DNA of 64,000 nt from Oscillatoria sp. SIO1A7 (GCA_010672965.1 JAAHFN010000035.1:1-64000); one strand, 5' to 3'; positions 18,764-28,528 are shown, counted from the first letter of the stretch. Made by a program: numbers and translations. The notes: generated from the sequence alone by a model not told the origin.

Positions 18764-19084
18764 AGGGGAGAAACCCGGTTTTTTGGACAATACCCTCGCC
18801 ATTTTCCCGCGTGTTAACAAGGTGTAGGGGCGACAGCATTCCTTAGATAACTTTTGCACTCTTGGCAAAAACTTATTGTGTTGGAATGCTTCGCCCTGGG
18901 TTGCATAGGGGATGCATAGGCGTCTGGGGCCCGCGCATACCAAGATAATAAGTTTACCATAAGAGCAAAGATTGTCGTTCGGGATGCTGTCGCCCTTACA
19001 TCCCCTACATCCCCCTACCAGGAAGTTTTTCAGATAGGCGTTGGTATTGTTGGAAAAACCGGGTTTCTGGCTCCGGCTCCCCTT
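18764..19084. repeat. composite 320-bp inverted element
   Basis: The outer ends GAGAAACCCGGTTTTTTGG and CCAGAAACCCGGTTTTTCC face each other. Inside are two arms of the GTAGGGGCGACAGCATTCC / GGAATGCTTCGCCC hairpin family. A sister copy with the same internal order is at 27845-28195. It fills most of the gap 18690-19098. Confidence 0.75.
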
Positions 19085-19098
19085 TGCGATTAGGCCGT

Positions 19099-19992
19099 TT
19101 ATGACCCTAGCCACAAAGCTGCGTTGCGGACGTATGCCTTAACGTCTTCCAACAGTTGCGGGTTTTTTTGGATGCGATCGCTTGGCGCTTCTGTTACAAA
19201 ACTGGGGCAGCCCAGGTCTGGATCCCAGTTGTAATCTACCAAATGATGGAAGCTGGACTCTGCGATCGCCCGACCCAACTTATGCCCGTCGGCATCCTCG
19301 ATTGACTCGAAAGCCACGATCAGATTAAACGGCCGATTCGTGACTTTGCTGCTGCTCGTCGCGATCGCGCGGGCATGCGAGGCTCCAGGCGGAACGCTTA
19401 TCGCTCCCTCATGGGGATGGCTGGGCAAATTTTCCACTACTCCAGAAGGGGTGCGCATTAGTTCGTGAACTGGTTCTACCACCGTCACTTTCTGACAGTC
19501 GCCATTGGCTCCAGAGTGGTAGTTTGGCCAGGTAATGTCCGTTGTATAGGTGTCATCTATACAAAGCCGCTCCGGATCTGGCTCTGGATTTTGAGTGTGG
19601 AAATGGTGGGAGTTGCTCACCGAGTTGCAAGAGCTACCCAGATTGCTAAAAGAAATCCCCAAGTCCTCGTGGTCTCGGGTTGCTAGAATTCCTCCCCCCC
19701 GCTGGTGAAAGGCAGCAATTCCAGCTCCTTCTTTTTCGGTCAGCCCATTGCCACAATCGACCCCAAACAGCCATATTTCGTCGAAGTCTGACTCGCCGAG
19801 GCTGCTCAATACGGGGTCGCTCCCACTCTCATCGGGGGTGCGATCGCGACCCTCGACTTCAAACAAAGGTTCTCCCGCCTCATTTTTCTGCGATGCTAGA
19901 TAATCCCGCAATAAAGAAAAGCGGGTAATATTCCAATCATCCTCTGCCGTAGGGATGGTAGTCTGTAATAAAATCCGAATTGGTTTGGCCAC
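19099..19992 (-). CDS. ThuA-like (class I amidotransferase fold) protein
   Basis: A 297-residue protein that appears to start at GTG. The pattern FDEIWLFGVDCGNGLT, AFHQRGGGILATRDHEDLG and FNLIVAFE fits the ThuA-like / glutamine-amidotransferase-like flavodoxin fold. ThuA proteins occur with trehalose and other sugar-utilisation genes, but their reaction is uncertain. Here it lies between the AGE-STAS and GlgX genes on the same strand, separated by 113 bases from GlgX and about 410 from AGE-STAS. No nucleophile-elbow cysteine of the amidotransferase type is evident. Confidence 0.65.
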   Translation of the reverse strand: MAKPIRILLQTTIPTAEDDWNITRFSLLRDYLASQKNEAGEPLFEVEGRDRTPDESGSDPVLSSLGESDFDEIWLFGVDCGNGLTEKEGAGIAAFHQRGGGILATRDHEDLGISFSNLGSSCNSVSNSHHFHTQNPEPDPERLCIDDTYTTDITWPNYHSGANGDCQKVTVVEPVHELMRTPSGVVENLPSHPHEGAISVPPGASHARAIATSSSKVTNRPFNLIVAFESIEDADGHKLGRAIAESSFHHLVDYNWDPDLGCPSFVTEAPSDRIQKNPQLLEDVKAYVRNAALWLGS

Positions 19993-20104
19993 GGTTGTTC
20001 TTGACTAATGCTTGAGTAGATTACTTTTATTTTAACGCCTCTACCAAAGTAGCTCGCCTACTTACTATCCTACTTGCTACCTGCTTGCTCCTCCGCTTGC
20101 CTTC

Positions 20105-22222
20105 TTACTTAGAAACCAAAACAACAACGCTGCGACCCGTAACCAAGTAGCTATTAGTAGTTATTTGTATTTCTTGCCCGGGTTCGGCGATATCTCCTGG
20201 GGAAGCTTGGGCCGTATCCACTGCCCTGTACCATTTCCGAGATTTAATTCCTGGGATTTTAAATTCTAGGGGTTCCCAGTACATATTCATCATCACATGA
20301 AGATCGTCTGCTTCATCTAATCCTCCCAGGGTGAAAGCCAGACAGCGAGCATCTGGATCGTCCCAACCGGGATTGCCCAACTGGGTGCCGTGCCAGCAAA
20401 GATCTTTCTGACCGCGCTCGTTTAGCTCGCCCGTAAAAAACCGAGGCCGCTTTACGGTTGAATTGCGCTTGCGGAAGTCGATTATCAGCTTCCAGAACCG
20501 GAACATCTGGCTATTTTTTTCCACCAAGCTCCAATCGAACCAGCTTATGTCGCTATCCTGGCAATAAGCATTATTATTACCTTTTTGGGTGCGCCGCACT
20601 TCATCCCCCATCTCCATCATGGGCACCCCTTGGGACAGCATGAGGATAGTGGCAAAGTTTTTAATTTGGCGATCGCGCAGTTGCTCAATCCCCGGATCGT
20701 TGGTCTCTCCCTCTACCCCACAATTCCAGCTCATATTATCGTCAGCCCCATCCCGGCTTTCTTCCCCATTAGCCTCGTTATGCTTGTCATTATACGAGAC
20801 CAAATCGTTGAGGGTAAAGCCATCGTGGGCGATGATAAAATTAACGCTGTTTACTGGCAGGTGTCCGCTTCTTGACCCGTACATATCCGCACTTCCGGCA
20901 ATGCGACTCGCCACCTCCCCGACCAATCCGGGCTCTCCCTTGACGAAACTCCGCACCGTATCCCGATAGCGCCCGTTCCATTCCGCCCAGCGATATCCGG
21001 GGAAATAGCCCACCTGATACAGTCCTGCTGCATCCCAGGCTTCGGCAATTACTTTAGCATCGCTTAAAATATCGTCTAATTCTATCGCCCAAACAACCGG
21101 CGGGTGTTCCATTGGCGCTCCATCTTCCCCTCGGGACAGCACCGAACCTTCGTCAAAACGGAAACCATCCACATGCATTTCTTCCACCCAGTATCGCAGA
21201 CAATCTACAATCAACTTTTCTGCTACTGGGTGGTTGCAATTAAAAGTATTGCCGCAGCCAGTGTAGTCGTAATAATACTGCTTGTCCTCTTGGACTAGAT
21301 AATAGTATATCTTGTTATCTATCCCCTTGTAGGAAAACAAAGGCCCTTCATGGTTGCCTTCATCCGTATGGTTAAAAACTACATCTAGAATTACTTCTAT
21401 TCCTGCTTTATGCAGGGCTTTCACCATATCCCGAAACTCTTTAACGTGCTGGCAAGCTTCTGGTTTAACGCAATAACTCGGGTGAGGGGCGAAAAAGCTC
21501 ATTGTGCTGTAGCCCCAGTAGTTCTTTAGCTCCTTCCCGTTATAGGTTCGCAGCACTTCTGTATCGTCGAACTCGCAGACGGGCAGCAGCTCTATCGCCG
21601 TTACACCTAACTCTTTAAGATAAGGAATTTTTTCTATAATCGCAGAAAACGTACCTGGATTCTTTACGCCAGACGTAGGCGATTGAGTAAAGCCGCCAAC
21701 ATGCATCTCGTAGATAATCGTTTCGCTCATTGGCCGCTTGAGCAGCTCGTCTCCTTCCCAGTCATAGCCCGAAATATCTATGACTGCGCTTCGCATCGAA
21801 GTTCTCAGATTATCCTTACCGGGAATGCAAGCATCGCCGCGATTCCACAAGTTTTTGTTATTTCCTCTTGCATAGGGATCGATAACCACCTTACTTTTGT
21901 CAAAGCGATGTCCCTCGCTCCAGTTTGAAGGCCCATCAAATCGGTAGGCGTAATGCACTCCGGACTTTAAGCCTCTAACATAGGCGTGCCAAAAGTGAAA
22001 TGTTTTATTAACCGTCGGATCCAGTTCGATTATCTGAGTCGGTTCTGGGCTGTCATGTTCGTCGAACAGCAACAGCTCTACCCCTGTGGCATTCTCTGAA
22101 AAAATAGAGAAGTTTACCCCATCCTTATCCGGTACTGCACCGAGAGGATGCGGCCGACCTGCCTCTACTTTGCAATTAGCCTCTACTTTGCAATTAGTTT
22201 TTTGTACTGAAAAAGCTGTCAT
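20105..22222 (-). CDS. glgX: glycogen debranching enzyme GlgX
   Basis: A 705-residue GH13 isoamylase-type enzyme that cleaves alpha-1,6 branches of (limit-dextrin) glycogen, at about the usual GlgX length. An N-terminal CBM48-like domain (about 20-120) precedes the barrel. The GH13 regions are intact: DVVFNH (I), DGFRFDEGS with the nucleophile Asp (II), IAEAWD with the acid Glu (III) and FIIAHDGFTLNDLVSYNDKHN-type region IV. The N-terminus has an 18-base tandem duplication (NCKVEANCKVEA). The gene probably feeds cytosolic glycogen breakdown; the neighbouring AGE epimerase may act on related sugars. Confidence 0.93.
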   Translation of the reverse strand: MTAFSVQKTNCKVEANCKVEAGRPHPLGAVPDKDGVNFSIFSENATGVELLLFDEHDSPEPTQIIELDPTVNKTFHFWHAYVRGLKSGVHYAYRFDGPSNWSEGHRFDKSKVVIDPYARGNNKNLWNRGDACIPGKDNLRTSMRSAVIDISGYDWEGDELLKRPMSETIIYEMHVGGFTQSPTSGVKNPGTFSAIIEKIPYLKELGVTAIELLPVCEFDDTEVLRTYNGKELKNYWGYSTMSFFAPHPSYCVKPEACQHVKEFRDMVKALHKAGIEVILDVVFNHTDEGNHEGPLFSYKGIDNKIYYYLVQEDKQYYYDYTGCGNTFNCNHPVAEKLIVDCLRYWVEEMHVDGFRFDEGSVLSRGEDGAPMEHPPVVWAIELDDILSDAKVIAEAWDAAGLYQVGYFPGYRWAEWNGRYRDTVRSFVKGEPGLVGEVASRIAGSADMYGSRSGHLPVNSVNFIIAHDGFTLNDLVSYNDKHNEANGEESRDGADDNMSWNCGVEGETNDPGIEQLRDRQIKNFATILMLSQGVPMMEMGDEVRRTQKGNNNAYCQDSDISWFDWSLVEKNSQMFRFWKLIIDFRKRNSTVKRPRFFTGELNERGQKDLCWHGTQLGNPGWDDPDARCLAFTLGGLDEADDLHVMMNMYWEPLEFKIPGIKSRKWYRAVDTAQASPGDIAEPGQEIQITTNSYLVTGRSVVVLVSK

Positions 22223-23691
22223 TTCCCTATTCCATTACCCTTTATTCTGTTTTTCTTCTTCTTTCCCTTCCGCCCCATTCTTATATTCCCTCTCCTTTTC
22301 TTGGAGCCAGCTATTTTCTATAGTCCCTTTCGCTGGTCTAAGCTAAAAGCATACTGTCATTGCAGGCCAGCCGTATTTTTTACTATTTATCCTTTTATAA
22401 AACTTTGCTTATAATCTTACTTAATAGCGATCTGCCTTTTCTTATCTTAAATCTATAAGCAGGGAAAACAATGGAAAAATTCTAGGTAAAATTGGCAATT
22501 TTATCGCTAATACAGTCTAAAGAGCGATTTTGTTTCTTGTCTGGAGGTCAGGGAAGGGAAAAACTGGGGGGACTAGCTTTGGTTCTTGCGATTGAAAACC
22601 CAATCTGTCGGACTATACCTTCACTAAAGATGTTAGGGCCATTTACCTTGGGTGTTTTTCCGCCAACATTTGTGGTGCCAGCAAATCTATTGGCCGGGGA
22701 TAAGGTGGATGGCGACCAAAGCTGTGATATTAGGCTATACGACGGTGTAGAAAGTGCAAAAAGTGCAGAAGATGCAGAAAATTTCTGCATTCAATGTTGA
22801 AGTTCGAGCAAAACAGTGCTAATATGCATTTATAGCTCCCTAGCTAAGGGGTGCATAAAACAGGGCCACCTCTAATCGTGACCCTTGACAGTCGATGAAT
22901 GAAAATGTGTTGTAGGAGGTGTTTTCACTCAAAGAGAAAAAATTTCTCCCTTAAAAACCGGGCTGCGGCGGGTAAGCCCTGGACTTGAGGCAACAAGTCC
23001 ATTGGCTTACTCCAATCGCTAGCTCGGGTGGGAAGATAGCCCACCCCAAAATCCCGCCGATCTCGCACCCTGTCGCGGCAGCGGGTGGGTTTCCTTTGGG
23101 AGAAATTCTCGCTAATTTTTACCACTGGTCTTAATAAGGCTGGAAGTCAAGGAGCGGCTAAGGGGAAGTTCCTACCAGAGTCGTTCGATCGCGATCGCCT
23201 GCCGTTTTTTATAGTGATTGTGCCTATCGCCTGCTACGATCGCTCATTGCTGAATGCTTAAAGGCGAGCAGTAAGCGATCTTAAATTGGGAGCGATCGCT
23301 CTCTAATTTCCGAGGCTCGAAAAGCAAATTTATCTAGTGCAGGGCGGCAGAAATAATAAGCGATCGCCCTCTTGTGGCCGGTAGCCCGGATCCAAAGGTG
23401 TTTTGAATTTTGAATTGCGTGAATGAGAGAATTCCGCGCAGCGGCACTAGATAACTTCTTCTTGCGTTTTGGCTTTTTCCCTTAACTCTAAAAATTGAGT
23501 GAAAACAAATCTGTTCTTGGGATTTAAGTCATCAGATTTTATAGGTTATCTTACACCGCTCTTGGTAACGTTAAGCGGGAATGCGCGAGCAATAGGGCTG
23601 GGCATTCCCGCTTCCATCGGTCAATTCTTGCGAAGAGGGGGAGCGTAGAAATAGCAGTAAATTTTCCTACACTTTAGACTGTAGCCTAAAA
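22223..23691. other. 1.5-kb gene-free region with hairpins
   Basis: I find no convincing gene. A 102-codon frame at 22492-22800 has biased, low-quality composition and an opposing frame over the same bases. Structures seen are a near-palindrome ATGCAGAAA/TTTCTGCAT (22772-22790), a nested hairpin (22972-23010, arms GTAAGCC and GGACTTG) and a 12-bp stem-loop (23573-23613). Several HIP1 sites are scattered through it. Its AT-rich left end should carry the glgX promoter. Confidence 0.5.
23573..23613 (-). terminator. 12-bp stem-loop downstream of the VOC gene
   Basis: Arms 23573-23584 and 23602-23613 (AAGCGGGAATGC and its complement) enclose a 17-base loop. It lies about 80 bases after the VOC stop on the minus strand. 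There is no T run, so factor-independent termination is uncertain. Confidence 0.45.
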
Positions 23692-24132
23692 TTACCCTTC
23701 CAGAGGAGGGGGATTTTCTTCATCTTTAAATCCTTCGCTGATTTCGACGATAAGCCCATCTGGGTCGGCAATCCAGACCGTGCGCCAGCCGGGAATCCAA
23801 GGGTCAAAATCTAGAGGACCGAGGGTAATCTTGGCGTCATCCCCCATTTCCTTAAGCTTTTCATCAACGCTGTCAACCTTAAAGCCAATCTGTCGCACGG
23901 AAGGAAAATTATACCCGTCGTTCTTTGCTGGCTCAATGGGAGAGTCTTCTGACGCTTTAAACAACTCCAAGTAGAAGGCCGAATCTTCCATTTTGATAAA
24001 AACGATTTGGTTTCCATCCGGGAGTTTCGCTACTCGGGCTCGCTTGAAACCGAAATGTTTGCTATACCACTTTTCAGTGGCAATAGGATCTTTGCAAGTC
24101 AATGCCAATTGAGAAAATATTTGCAGTCCCAT
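23692..24132 (-). CDS. VOC-fold (glyoxalase/bleomycin-resistance) protein
   Basis: A 146-residue vicinal-oxygen-chelate protein with paired beta-alpha-beta-beta-beta modules (about 5-60 and 78-133). The four metal-ligand positions read Q8, E56, Q81 and E130. In bacterial glyoxalase I two of these are His; human glyoxalase I uses one Gln, so metal binding is possible but atypical. The start is the ATG at 24132; a TTG six codons earlier is less likely. Context with two DJ-1 proteins and several oxidoreductases suggests carbonyl handling (inference). Confidence 0.75.
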   Translation of the reverse strand: MGLQIFSQLALTCKDPIATEKWYSKHFGFKRARVAKLPDGNQIVFIKMEDSAFYLELFKASEDSPIEPAKNDGYNFPSVRQIGFKVDSVDEKLKEMGDDAKITLGPLDFDPWIPGWRTVWIADPDGLIVEISEGFKDEENPPPLEG

Positions 24133-24171
24133 AGTTCTCTGTGTCCTCAATTATTTTCTTAAAGCTTGTAT

Positions 24172-24312
24172 TGTAGCGTTTCTCAAATAAGTGCAATCAA
24201 CGATAGGGTAGGGGCGACAGCATCCCCACAACTATCTCGGCGCTCAAATGGGGAATTCCCTTACTGGGATGCTTCGCCCAGGCAACCTCATATCAATTTG
24301 AGAACCGCTATA
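24172..24312. mobile_element. MITE-C copy
   Basis: Ends TGTAGCGTTTCTCAAATAAG and CAATTTGAGAACCGCTATA are inverted repeats enclosing the GTAGGGGCGACAGCATCC hairpin. The other full copy is at 34057-34207. Confidence 0.8.
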
Positions 24313-24416
24313 AGGGATTGCCAAATATAAAAGACATCCCTTTTTACCCCGTGGGGCACGATCGCGCAATTTGCTAATTTTTTTATTTGCGATCGCCCTA
24401 TTTTGGTGTCGAACCT

Positions 24417-25001
24417 CTAACGCTCTGCCAAGATTTCAATCAACTTGCTGGCAAACAAACCAGCCTCATTGCCCGATCGCCCGGTTACCAAAAGTCCCAT
24501 GTTCTCATCTTCATCGACCACCACATCCTCATCGGTATATTTGGCTCCATAGGCCAAAGCATCGCCGATTAAATTATTGTGGCAAGTGAGGGAGCGACCT
24601 GCCACTAATTCTGGGGCGCGGGAGACGAGCCATAAACCGTGACAAATAATCCCTTTGACGATGTTTTTGTTAGCAAAAGCTCGCTTGAGAAACTCGACAG
24701 CGGGGGGGATTTTATTCACATCTTCGCTGTAACGGAGGCGATCGGACACTATCGCCGAGGGTACGATAATGGCGCTGTAGGTGGCCAGCTCTTCATCGTC
24801 TATATCTTCAAAGCTCTCGTTACAGGTAAAAGGAGCGTGATATTCATGTCCTTGGAAAGTTATAGACTCATTGCCCCACAGGCGAGTGAAGAAATGTAGG
24901 TCTGCTCCTTCTTCTGGAAAGCGATAGTGATAGTACCAAATCTCATGTTCGTAGAAATCGCTTTCAATAAAAATGCCAATCTTTTTTCCTTTGAGCTTCA
25001 T
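24417..25001 (-). CDS. DJ-1/PfpI family protein
   Basis: A 194-residue DJ-1/PfpI-fold protein. The nucleophile elbow GIICHGLWL has C120 followed by His, and the partner acidic residue E13 lies in FIESDFYEHE, so the catalytic set is complete. Members act as glutathione-independent glyoxalases, deglycases, chaperones or peptidases; the sequence does not decide between these. Its neighbours are the VOC gene and an MDR reductase, all on the minus strand. A second DJ-1 gene is at 52.6 kb. Confidence 0.85.
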   Translation of the reverse strand: MKLKGKKIGIFIESDFYEHEIWYYHYRFPEEGADLHFFTRLWGNESITFQGHEYHAPFTCNESFEDIDDEELATYSAIIVPSAIVSDRLRYSEDVNKIPPAVEFLKRAFANKNIVKGIICHGLWLVSRAPELVAGRSLTCHNNLIGDALAYGAKYTDEDVVVDEDENMGLLVTGRSGNEAGLFASKLIEILAER

Positions 25002-25349
25002 AATCTTACCTCAATTAAATTTTTAGGGTCTAGGGTGTAGGGTGTGGGGTGTCGGGTGTAGGGTGTAGGGTTTAGGGCGGAGAGGGAAGTAGAAACACCC
25101 CATCTCTCCCCATCTCTCCCCATCTCTCCCCATCTCTTTTCCCCACACCCCACATAAGCGGGTGTGGGGTGTGGGGTGCTCTTGTGTAGGGAAACTTCAT
25201 GCTATTTCCCGACCGCTTTCGGGAGCTGGAAAGTCCTACGGGAACTCTGGATTCGGGTTTCAATTGGGAACGATCCCGGCGATCGCCAAAAACGGTGACA
25301 ACCCCGAGCGAGTCAACACCCTACCCCACACCCTACCGCCACAGCCTAC
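25002..25349. repeat. degenerate TGTAGGG and CCCATCT arrays
   Basis: The spacer between the DJ-1 and MDR genes contains TGTAGGG-like heptamers (25022-25078), four CCCATCTCTC-type units (25097-25135) and a further GTGTGGG run (25140-25180). The rest shows nothing recognisable. Confidence 0.7.
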
Positions 25350-26333
25350 TTACTGCTTTATGCTAGCAACTATCTTGCCGCGAACATGGCGTTGGGACAG
25401 CTTTATCAGTCCCTCGGGTATTTCCTCTAAACTAATAACTTCTGCTACCATCGGATCTATTTGCCGATCGCCCGCCAGCTTGCCAAATTCCCTACCTATT
25501 CTAGCTAGCTCGTCTTGGGCTTTCGTATCTCCAGCGAAATAGGCACCCCCCAGAGCTATATCGTGAACCGATAATGCCCGATTAAACGATTGAAATTTGC
25601 TAAAATCTGGCAATCCGCTAACGCAAACAATTCCTCCTCCAAAAGCCAGCAACTCTAGTCCGGCCGTAGCGGTAGCGGAACTAACTCCATCAACAATAGC
25701 ATCTACTCCTCGCCCGTTGGTGATTTCTCTCACTCGATCGCCGACATTTTCTGTATTGTAGTCTATTGCTGCGATCGCTCCCAACTTGCGCACCCATTCA
25801 AAATGTCTTTGCGAACAAGTGGCGATCGCTTTTACTCCTGCCAGTCTAGCTAACTGTAGTGCAAAACCGCCCACGCCACCTGCCCCACCCTGAACCAAAA
25901 TTGTTTGCCCTTCTTCTATATGTAACTTCCGGTGCAAAGCCTGATAAGCAGTCCAGCCCGCACATGGCAAGGCCGCCGCTTCCACGAAAGAAAGATTATC
26001 TGGCAACCGCGCCAGGGTTCTAGCAGTTGTAATTGCCTCTTCAGCGAACCCACCGGGCTTCGATAAATTGCCGTGATAATAAACGGCATCGCCAACCTTC
26101 CAATCGCTAACTCCCGCTCCTATCTCATCTATAACTCCCGCTACATCCAGACCGGGAACAAATGGATAACTCCAACTCTTAAATCCGCGCTTCATAAACT
26201 TATAATCTGCCGGATTTAAGCCCGCTGCATATACCTTAACCCGCACCTCTCCTTCCCCCGGTTCGGGCTGAGGCATTTCCGTAAGGCGAAGAGTTTCGGG
26301 AGTTCCTGGTTCGTCGATAACAAGTGCTTTCAT
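25350..26333 (-). CDS. MDR-family quinone oxidoreductase/reductase
   Basis: A 327-residue medium-chain dehydrogenase/reductase. The GroES-like fold is at 1-125. The NADP-binding motif GGAGGVGGFALQLARL lies at about 145-160, followed by the Rossmann domain. Structural and catalytic zinc ligands are absent, as in quinone oxidoreductase (QOR)-like reductases that reduce quinones or enones. I start at the ATG at 26333; frames extending upstream run only through the GCCCAAT array. It belongs to the minus-strand accessory series with the Mo-enzyme subunits. Confidence 0.87.
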   Translation of the reverse strand: MKALVIDEPGTPETLRLTEMPQPEPGEGEVRVKVYAAGLNPADYKFMKRGFKSWSYPFVPGLDVAGVIDEIGAGVSDWKVGDAVYYHGNLSKPGGFAEEAITTARTLARLPDNLSFVEAAALPCAGWTAYQALHRKLHIEEGQTILVQGGAGGVGGFALQLARLAGVKAIATCSQRHFEWVRKLGAIAAIDYNTENVGDRVREITNGRGVDAIVDGVSSATATAGLELLAFGGGIVCVSGLPDFSKFQSFNRALSVHDIALGGAYFAGDTKAQDELARIGREFGKLAGDRQIDPMVAEVISLEEIPEGLIKLSQRHVRGKIVASIKQ

Positions 26334-26339
26334 AATTTC

Positions 26340-26499
26340 ATGGGCATGGGGCATTGGGCATGGGGCATGGGGCATGGGGCATGGGCATGGGGCATTGGGC
26401 ATGGGGCATTGGGCATGGGGCATGGGGCATGGGGTATGGGGCATGGGGCATTGGGCATTGGGCATGGGGCATTGGGCATGGGGCATGGCGCATTGGGCA
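26340..26499. repeat. 160-bp GGGCATG/GGGCATT array
   Basis: The longest array in the window, a mixture of GGGCATG and GGGCATT heptamers and some hexamers. It ends seven bases before the start codon of the MDR gene, so here it lies at a 5' end. Confidence 0.95.
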
Positions 26500-26671
26500 A
26501 GAGTTCAAAGTTCAAAGTGAATAAGCGAACAGGTGAAGACTGTTATACAACTTCAGGACGGGAGCATTTCAATTTTGTACAAAGCCGCCAGCCCCGCCTG
26601 ACGCCTAAAGGCGCGGCTACATAAACAAAGCCCTCCGGGCTGTCCCGTTACAAAAGTGAAATGCTCCCTTC

Positions 26672-26789
26672 AGGACTTACGCTTGCCTGTCCGTATTTAG
26701 TATTTGTAGGAGCAATCCAAAGAGCGATTCTCAGAGGCGGAGACGCGGGGCGCGTTCGCCTCTATTCTTAGAGTCTATGCGTAAGTCCT
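26672..26789. mobile_element. MITE-A copy
   Basis: AGGACTTACGC and TGCGTAAGTCCT ends enclose a longer, GC-richer interior than in other copies. Together with the heptamer array and flanking AATGCCC units (26885-26907) it fills the gap 26334-26918. Confidence 0.75.
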
Positions 26790-26918
26790 AACCTTTTCAC
26801 TTTTCGATTTTCACTTCCAATGCCCTATGCCCAATTTTATCCTGAGCCTGTCGTAGGCGTAGCCCGCCCTCCGGGGCGTAGGGGCCCTATGCCCAATGCC
26901 CTATGCCAAACTCAAAAC

Positions 26919-27803
26919 TTAAGCTCGCTCTAGCGCCCGGGTCAGGGCTCGTTCGGTTAGGACTTTGCGCAGGTGAGCGCGATACTCAGCAGAAGCATAA
27001 ATCTCCAAAACCCGAGCAATATTATTACTGGCTTCCGCTCCAGCCAGGTTTTCCCCAGCCAGCTTGGCAGCCGCCGCAATATTTTCTGGAGTTGCTGCTT
27101 TCCCTTCTAAGGCCGCTTCTACTTCGGGCAGTCGGCTAACTAACGACAAAGCGCTAGCCACAGCAACCCGACATTTGCTAATAGTACCGTCAGCAGATTT
27201 GCTAACTTGAGCCGCAATGCCGCAAACCGTATAGCTGCTACCGGGATGCTTTAGTTTTTCATAGGCGCTGCCCGTACCTGCAGCATTATCCGGCCAGTCA
27301 ATGGCAGCAACAATTTCGCCCGATCGCAATGCTGTCTGTAAAGGAGCTACCAAAAACTCCGAGGCGGGAACAGTGCGAGAATCGCCGCTAGAATTGGCAA
27401 TTGTAAATGTGGCTTCTAGAGCCAAAGCAACTGCTGGCAAGTCGCAGGCTAAATCTCGATAAGCGAAAACATCCCCTATTCTGCCCCAATTGCGGATTTG
27501 GACATCGCCAATACTAGCGATCGCTTCCGCCAGAGCGCTCTGGCCGATCTCGGGAGCCGCCGCCACTCGGTCATAAGTGGTCATGGCACCGATGCGGACG
27601 CTATTTCCCTCCCGGGTTACTTCTTGCAATCCCGGGATTTTTCCCAAATCTACTAACAAAGATGGGGCAATCTCGCCCATTTTCATTGCTTGGAGCAAGC
27701 TGTGACCCCCAGCCAGAATTGCGGCTCCCTCTTTTTCCTGAAGAAGTTGCGCCGCTTTTGCCAGACTCTCGGGGGCAGCGTAGTCAAATTGAACCGGAAT
27801 CAT
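26919..27803 (-). CDS. xanthine dehydrogenase family FAD subunit (CoxM-like)
   Basis: A 294-residue FAD-binding (PCMH-type) subunit of the xanthine oxidase/CO-dehydrogenase family, which takes electrons from the Fe-S subunit. The first FAD motif AGGHSL (31-36) is intact. The second, normally TIGGSLAHADP-like, reads RIGDVFAYRDL (about 108-118), losing a glycine and the following small polar residue. The C-terminal CO-dehydrogenase flavoprotein domain (about 180-285) is normal. It lies downstream of the Moco subunit on the same strand, but 720 bases of repeats separate them. Length is typical. FAD occupancy is uncertain. Confidence 0.88.
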   Translation of the reverse strand: MIPVQFDYAAPESLAKAAQLLQEKEGAAILAGGHSLLQAMKMGEIAPSLLVDLGKIPGLQEVTREGNSVRIGAMTTYDRVAAAPEIGQSALAEAIASIGDVQIRNWGRIGDVFAYRDLACDLPAVALALEATFTIANSSGDSRTVPASEFLVAPLQTALRSGEIVAAIDWPDNAAGTGSAYEKLKHPGSSYTVCGIAAQVSKSADGTISKCRVAVASALSLVSRLPEVEAALEGKAATPENIAAAAKLAGENLAGAEASNNIARVLEIYASAEYRAHLRKVLTERALTRALERA

Positions 27804-27844
27804 GTCTATTTTTTATAATTTTGTTTCTAAGAGTTTTGGCCGAT

Positions 27845-28195
27845 ATTGGAGAAACCCGGTTTTTTGGACAATACCCTCGCCATTTTCCCAGTCGTTAATA
27901 AGGCGTAGGGGCGACAGCATTCCCGAGGTAACTTTTGCTCTCTTCGCAAAAATCTATTGTGTTGGAATGCTTCGCCCTGGGATGCATCGCCTTATAGCAA
28001 CGGGCTTGTCTCGGGGCTCCCAGGCGGGTCTGGGCGAAGCATCCCATTAAGGAGGTTACCGTTTAAGGCCGAGATAGTCGAGGGGGATGCTGTCGCCCCT
28101 ACATCCTCTACATCCCCCTACCAGGGAGTTTTTCAGATAGGCGTTGGTTTTGTTGGAAAAACCAGTTTTCTGGCTTTGGTTTCGAGCTTAACTTC
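27845..28195. repeat. composite inverted element, second copy
   Basis: It shares end sequences (GGAGAAACCCGGTTTTTTGG) and internal hairpin order with 18764-19084. A further AAACCCGGTTTTTTTG arm lies at about 28203. It separates the FAD and Moco subunit genes. Confidence 0.7.
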
Positions 28196-28528
28196 TAGGG
28201 GAGAAACCCGGTTTTTTTGAACCCCCGGGTTTCTGGCTCCCAATCTAATGCCCAATGCCACCCAGCCCAAGGACCCCCTCCCAAGAGGCTTTTAAGGGTA
28301 TGTTTTTTAGATTTGGCATTTTTTAGAGGTATCGAGGGCGTAGGGGCGACAGCATTCCCGAGACAGCTTTTGCTCTTATACAAAAATTATTGTATTGGAA
28401 TGCTTCGCCCCAGAAACTCATGCACCCCACCGATTGCGCTCATTTGGGAGATTATAAAAAACATACCCTTGAAAGCTCCCAAGAGGGGGAGGTTGCCCAA
28501 TTCCCAATGCCCAATGCCCAATGCCCTA
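28196..28528. repeat. hairpin element and stop-codon array
   Basis: Another GTAGGGGCGACAGCATTCC / GGAATGCTTCGCCCC hairpin (28338-28412) is followed by an AATGCCC array (28495-28528). The array includes the TAG stop of the Moco subunit gene. Confidence 0.75.

Noticed and set aside
22492-22800. 102-codon frame in the 1.5-kb gap
   Set aside because: Composition is not protein-like, an opposing frame overlaps it, there is no ribosome site, and no family is recognised.
26340-26624. 94-codon plus-strand and overlapping minus-strand frames made of GMGHGAWG or CPMPNAP repeats
   Set aside because: They are translations of a GGGCATG/GGGCATT array, open in several frames because the array has no stop codons.
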